In this document: in pieces, positions 6,460 to 9,424 of the stretch
How positions within the stretch are numbered: the stretch's first letter is position 1
How the letters are laid out: the number at the start of each line of letters is the position of its first letter
Source: Hyphomicrobiales bacterium
GTDB taxonomy: Bacteria > Pseudomonadota > Alphaproteobacteria > Rhizobiales > JAKIUO01
NCBI GenBank assembly: GCA_027069645.1
Contig: JALXEI010000002.1
Location: 1-9,424 of the forward strand
Length of the DNA: 9,424 bases
Direction: 5' to 3'
Translations under genes and position numbers: made by a program
The notes under the pieces: generated by a model
What the model was told of the DNA's origin: nothing
Databases searched by the model: none
Seen by the model: only the letters and a program-made list of their open reading frames with translations

Positions 6460-6525
6460 CCTCTTGGAACAACCCGAAAACCGGTTCAAGATGCGCGCAA
6501 CCGAACGATTTGTGCGAGGCGTATC

Positions 6526-6981
6526 ATGAACTGGACCCGTTTGCTGCTTTCTGCCCGGGGGCGTATCAACCGCCTGACCTTTCTGTCCGGCCTTTTGCCG
6601 GTCATATTTCTGCTGGCGCTGGTCTGGTTCTACCTTGAAAAACTGACCGGCCTGCTGCCGCGATGGGCCGATATACTGCTACCCGCCGCCATCGCCCTTG
6701 AAGCCCTTTACTTCCTCGCCTGTCTCGCCGCCAAACGCATGCACGACTATGGTCGCCCGGCTCATTTCCTCTGGCTGCTGTTTTCGCCGCTGATTGTCAC
6801 CGGCCTTTTTCTGATCCAGCAAAAATACTTTCATTTGTCCTCCTACGAGGGCGCCGTGGTTGTTTATACCGTGCTGTTTTCCCTTGCGATGCTGGCCTTT
6901 TTGTGGATGCTGGTTGAATTGATATTTTTGCGCAGTGATCAGAATGACAACCGCTTTGGAGCTGCCGCAAACAGGACATAA
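6526..6981 (+). CDS. Divergent DUF805-like membrane protein (copy 4)
   Basis: A 151-residue membrane protein. It keeps the N-terminal element LLLSARGRINRLTF (6-19) and the loop AKRMHDYGRPAHFLW (69-83), and has four hydrophobic stretches (about 19-37, 48-68, 82-98, 109-135). The C-terminal signature found in its neighbours (G-x-N-x-YGPDP) is replaced by RSDQNDNRFGAAANRT (136-151), where only N and a YG-like FG pair remain. SD GAGG lies at 6516-6519, 6 nt before the ATG. It is separated from the fused gene by 66 nt with no clear terminator or promoter, so it probably belongs to the same transcript. It may have drifted to a specialised role or be decaying; the frame is intact. Confidence 0.78.
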   Translation: MNWTRLLLSARGRINRLTFLSGLLPVIFLLALVWFYLEKLTGLLPRWADILLPAAIALEALYFLACLAAKRMHDYGRPAHFLWLLFSPLIVTGLFLIQQKYFHLSSYEGAVVVYTVLFSLAMLAFLWMLVELIFLRSDQNDNRFGAAANRT

Positions 6982-7077
6982 CTCCCCCCCTCTCCCCACA
7001 GGCACAAGGCACGACTGGCGCTATGTTCCGCAATCTGATAGGCTGACCGCCGAAACGGATAACGAGGGGAGCTTTTC

Positions 7078-7554
7078 ATGAACGCCATTCGTGCTTTTTA
7101 CAGCTTTAAGGGTCGTATCGGGCGGCGCGGGTTCTGGGCCGGGGTGCTGGTCATTTTGGTACTGGGCTCGATGGCCACGGTCGGCACCAAACCGCATTTG
7201 CTGTCGCAGGATCCCTTCTCTGCTCTCATCGACAACTGGAACTCAATGGGGCCGCGCGACATTATCATCTATCTCGCCATGCTGTTTCCGCTAATGGCGC
7301 TTGTTGTGCAACGTCTGCATGATCGCAACAAATCCGGTCTGGTTGCCATACTGTTCTGGGGACCGGCGCTGATGCAGGCGGCCACCACCCTCATCCCGTC
7401 ACTTTCAGGTTATATGGACACCATCATGTGGGGCTATAACTGGCTGGCGGGCTGGCTCGGGGCCGTGGGCACCTGGTTCTTTGTCGAACTGGGCTTTTAC
7501 GGTCCGCGCGGCGGCAACCCCAACAAATACGGCATCGACCCGCGCACCGACTGA
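7078..7554 (+). CDS. DUF805 family inner-membrane protein (copy 5)
   Basis: A 158-residue membrane protein with all the family marks: FYSFKGRIGRRGFW (7-20), VQRLHDRNKSGL (77-88) and a C-terminal YGPRGGNPNKYGIDPRTD (141-158), in which YGIDP replaces YGPDP. Hydrophobic segments lie at about 20-36, 61-77, 86-105 and 117-140. SD GAGGGGA (7064-7070) lies 7 nt before the ATG, the strongest in the cluster. The 96-nt gap before it (6982-7077) contains a C-rich tract (about 6982-6997) but no hairpin with a T-run and no convincing promoter. It is the last gene of the DUF805 run. Confidence 0.87.
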   Translation: MNAIRAFYSFKGRIGRRGFWAGVLVILVLGSMATVGTKPHLLSQDPFSALIDNWNSMGPRDIIIYLAMLFPLMALVVQRLHDRNKSGLVAILFWGPALMQAATTLIPSLSGYMDTIMWGYNWLAGWLGAVGTWFFVELGFYGPRGGNPNKYGIDPRTD

Positions 7555-7628
7555 TTTTTCGAGAAAGGGCAAACCGCCACCGCCAGACCGCTCCCTCTCT
7601 TTCCCCGCATTATTCACCGGATCGCGGG

Positions 7629-7645
7629 TTAACGGCTCCTTAACC
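7629..7645 (+). promoter_or_regulatory. CtrA binding site in a promoter
   Basis: TTAACGGCTCCTTAACC fits the alphaproteobacterial cell-cycle regulator CtrA consensus (TTAA-N7-TTAAC) exactly. The box also forms a 7-bp inverted repeat, GGGTTAA/TTAACCC (7626-7632 and 7640-7646). With the downstream half-site as the -35 region, GAGAAT at 7663-7668 stands 17 bp away as a plausible -10. That is the arrangement of CtrA-activated promoters. The ATG of the next gene is at 7698. No other full site was noticed in the window, only isolated TTAACC half-sites (for example 6456). Confidence 0.7.
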
Positions 7646-7697
7646 CTGATGCTGCTACACGCGAGAATGACAGAACTCATATTGCGGGACGCAGGCA

Positions 7698-8483
7698 ATG
7701 GCATTTATCGATACCAAAAGCATCAAAAAGCAGCATCGTCGTTACAAGGTTGATCTGTGGCTGACCGATCTCAATACGGTTGAAATCGGTATTCTCAAGC
7801 AGACACAACACCGGGCCAAATCGCGCCAGTTCACCAAGGACATGGATGTCATTGGCCAGATAAAGGAAGACGGCGAGCGCAAGGGCATCCTTGCCTATCG
7901 CGAGGGGCTGTGGAAGAGCGACAATCCCATGCAGCGGCGGCTTGTTATCAAGCTGTTTTCGGAAAAAATGAACTGGATCGGCACGCTTGACATGATGCTC
8001 GGGCGCTCCTTGCAACTCACCCACGGCGCGGGCGGCTTTCCGGTCATGTCCTATGCCATCAATATCGCCAATCACCCGCAAGTCATTCAGATGGAGCGCA
8101 GCGCCCGCCAGTGGCCGCTGATGCCCGAGCGTTTCTCGTTCTTTATCCTCACCGATGAAGGTCCCCGTTTTTACAAACTGCGGCGCAAGGTTCTGTGCAT
8201 GGGCCAGGATTATATTCTCTATGACGAGCATAATCAAAAGGTCGGCCTGCTCGACGGCAAGGTGATCACCCTCGGCGGTGCCTGGAAAGTCCGTGTTGAC
8301 GCCAGCCATGCCAGCAAGGAACTCGACACCATCTTGCAACTGTTCTGTGCCATGCTGAAATATAATGATGATGCCCGGCGCCATATTCTGCAACTGACTC
8401 GCAAGATCGCCAGGAACAAGGTGGCCCCGAAACTGACCGCCCAGGAAACCGATCTCTATATGAATCCGCGCCGCACCCGGTAG
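7698..8483 (+). CDS. Cytoplasmic protein, possibly LURP-one/Tubby-like fold; CtrA-linked
   Basis: A 261-residue soluble protein with no signal peptide or membrane helix. I do not recognise the family with certainty. The N-terminal part is basic (KSIKKQHRRYK 7-17). The middle (about 145-200) reads as a run of beta strands with tight turns: RFSFFILTDEGPRFYKLRRK (145-164), DYILYDEHNQKVGLLDGKV (171-189) and GAWKVRVD (194-201). A hydrophobic helix follows (ELDTILQLFCAMLKY 208-222). Strands of the form 'YxLyDexxxxVGxldGK', followed by one greasy C-terminal helix, resemble the LURP-one-related/scramblase (Tubby-like) fold; this is inference. The tail is basic. SD-like GCGGGA lies at 7684-7689. A full CtrA box 52 bp upstream suggests cell-cycle or motility-linked expression. 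Confidence 0.75.
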   Translation: MAFIDTKSIKKQHRRYKVDLWLTDLNTVEIGILKQTQHRAKSRQFTKDMDVIGQIKEDGERKGILAYREGLWKSDNPMQRRLVIKLFSEKMNWIGTLDMMLGRSLQLTHGAGGFPVMSYAINIANHPQVIQMERSARQWPLMPERFSFFILTDEGPRFYKLRRKVLCMGQDYILYDEHNQKVGLLDGKVITLGGAWKVRVDASHASKELDTILQLFCAMLKYNDDARRHILQLTRKIARNKVAPKLTAQETDLYMNPRRTR

Positions 8484-8510
8484 GAATCAGGGAAAATCTG
8501 CCGCACCTGG

Positions 8511-8534
8511 AACCGTTTGCAAGCAAACGGTTTT
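8511..8534 (+). terminator. Perfect 10-bp palindrome: terminator and/or operator
   Basis: AACCGTTTGC (8511-8520) and GCAAACGGTT (8523-8532) are perfect inverted repeats separated by AA, ending in TTTT (8531-8534). It begins 27 nt after the preceding stop and would fold as a 9-bp stem with a 4-nt loop, so termination of that gene is the simplest role. The T-run is short. The same 22-bp dyad lies just 16 bp before the ATG of the copper-related gene, so it could also be a repressor site. Confidence 0.6.
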
Positions 8535-8550
8535 GGGTTATGCTGGGTCC

Positions 8551-8973
8551 ATGAACAGACGTCCTTATTCCGTCGGAACAGCTATTTTTGCGCTGTTTTT
8601 TCAGTTGCTGGTGGCGGGATTTCACATTCCGCCAGCACTGGCGCTCGCCGGTTTGCAGCTCTCTGGCACCGGCAGTGAGACGTCCGGGGCCGTTAAGGCA
8701 GTGCGCTCGATTGTGATCTGTACCATCAATGGTTTGCGCACCATCAGCCTTGATGATCTCGAAAGCTCCGCGGGAAATGACAAATCCTTTCCCGATGACA
8801 ACAGTCTGTGTTCGATCTGCCTGACCCTGTCGGCTCACAGCCTGCCTTTTCAGCCTCAGGTGTCGCTGCTCCCCCGCCGGAAAGCAACCTGCCATAACCC
8901 GGCCCGCGACCTCACCGGTAACAAAAAATTTCATCCTCTTTCCCGGTACGCACGCGCGCCACCTCTCGTCTGA
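8551..8973 (+). CDS. DUF2946-like small exported protein, copper context
   Basis: A 140-residue protein. The start is ATG 8551; a TTG at 8533 in the same frame lies inside the hairpin and is unlikely. The N-terminus NRRPYSVGTAIFALFFQLLVAGFHIPPALALA (from residue 2) is a signal peptide or anchor. Then come ICTINGLRTISL (56-67), a CSIC motif (87-90) and a C-terminus RYARAPPLV. The plan of a hydrophobic start, a 'CTxxG' segment, a CxxC and an R-A-P-P-like end is that of DUF2946 proteins, which are often found beside copper genes. The protein downstream is a PCu(A)C chaperone, which supports this. The CxxC may bind Cu(I), by inference. There is no strong SD (only CTGGG at about 8543-8547). Confidence 0.65.
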   Translation: MNRRPYSVGTAIFALFFQLLVAGFHIPPALALAGLQLSGTGSETSGAVKAVRSIVICTINGLRTISLDDLESSAGNDKSFPDDNSLCSICLTLSAHSLPFQPQVSLLPRRKATCHNPARDLTGNKKFHPLSRYARAPPLV

Positions 8974-9078
8974 TTTCCTTTTCGATAATCCTTTCCCGGC
9001 AACACCGTAACCTTGGCTGCGGAAGTCTCCGGGTGCGGAATTTTCAACTGTATTCCAAATCAGAAACGAGATGACAAA

Positions 9079-9424
9079 ATGAAACGGACCCCAAACGATC
9101 ACAAGACAGTAACACGCACAGCCGCAGTGATTGCGCTGCTCGCCGCTATCGCGGCTGTGCATCCGGCAAAAGCCGCACCGCAAATGAAGAACATGCACGG
9201 CGAGGCCATGAAACACGGTGCCATGACATCCGGCGAAAAGAAAGACAGCGGGGAAGTCCGCATCGGCAATATTGCCATAACCGGCGCCTTTGCCCGCATG
9301 AGCTTTGGCAAGGCGGTAAATTCAGCCGGTTTTATGAGCATTGCCAATGGCGGCAGGGAAGATGACAGACTGGTGGCGGCCCGTTCGGATATTTCGGAGC
9401 GCACCGAGCTGCATACCCATATTC
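9079..9424 (+). CDS. PCu(A)C-type periplasmic copper chaperone, 3' end missing
   Basis: The first 115 residues of a protein that runs off the window. The start ATG at 9079 has GAG at 9068-9070. The signal peptide is about residues 1-32 (core AAVIALLAAIAAV, cut after AKA). A Met/His-rich segment (M36, M39, H40, M44, H46, M49) follows, then the PCu(A)C domain from about 58: VRIGNIAITGAFARMSF (60-76), AGFMSIANGG (83-92), REDDRLVAARSD (93-104) and ELHTH (110-114). M86 and H112/H114 stand where the family's Cu(I)-binding Met and His ligands are expected; the final MRM-type ligand would lie beyond the window. Known members deliver Cu(I) to cytochrome oxidase or nitrous oxide reductase maturation. 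The 105-nt gap after the DUF2946-like gene shows no terminator, so co-expression is likely. Confidence 0.88.
   Translation, partial: MKRTPNDHKTVTRTAAVIALLAAIAAVHPAKAAPQMKNMHGEAMKHGAMTSGEKKDSGEVRIGNIAITGAFARMSFGKAVNSAGFMSIANGGREDDRLVAARSDISERTELHTHI

Noticed and set aside
7677..8393. Antisense open frame (238 codons) opposite the CtrA-linked gene
   Set aside because: The + frame has an SD-like start and an upstream promoter box, and covers the same region more fully. The antisense frame has neither.
8266..9216. Antisense open frame (316 codons) across the copper unit
   Set aside because: It overlaps three well-supported + strand genes and a hairpin, with no SD or recognisable motif. GC-biased codon use on the + strand explains the absence of stops.

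Overview
The window looks like ordinary chromosome from an alphaproteobacterium with moderately high GC. The clues are a full CtrA-type box (TTAA-N7-TTAACC) in a promoter, a succinylase-type dapD, short SD-led genes, and a GC-rich double hairpin after dapD of a kind I associate with alphaproteobacterial genomes. I cannot name the genus. I see no transposase, integrase, phage gene, CRISPR array or complete tRNA. Every convincing gene is on the + strand.

Layout. (1) 1-221: an unassignable tail of an upstream unit, a strong terminator, and a leader with two mutually exclusive hairpins. (2) 222-701: a small, very basic secreted protein of unknown function. (3) 702-3228: an AT-rich leader with a 10-bp tandem repeat, then a two-gene periplasmic electron-transfer module: a five-haem cytochrome c of the c554-like class and a dihaem c4-type cytochrome. 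(4) 3387-4256: dapD (lysine/diaminopimelate synthesis), followed by a double-hairpin element. (5) 4390-7554: a plausible promoter, a small lipoprotein gene, then four consecutive genes for DUF805 membrane proteins. One of these is a head-to-tail fusion, so five DUF805 domains lie in about 2.6 kb. (6) 7629-8483: a CtrA box in front of a 261-aa cytoplasmic protein of unknown function, possibly with a LURP-one/Tubby-like fold. (7) 8511-9424: a perfect palindrome/terminator, a DUF2946-like small exported protein and the start of a PCu(A)C periplasmic copper chaperone, which is cut by the window end. Together these look like a copper-handling unit.

How the parts work together. The cytochrome pair probably passes electrons in the periplasm, but no catalytic partner (oxidase, reductase or dehydrogenase) is in view. 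The DUF2946/PCu(A)C pair would fit copper delivery to a periplasmic or membrane cuproenzyme such as cytochrome oxidase. The DUF805 cluster has no known biochemical role. Its expansion, fusion, near-identical gene ends and one degenerate copy are the most unusual structure here. I found no clear evidence of a wholly new defence or mobile system. The best leads are the DUF805 array, the CtrA-linked unknown gene and the orphan cytochrome pair.
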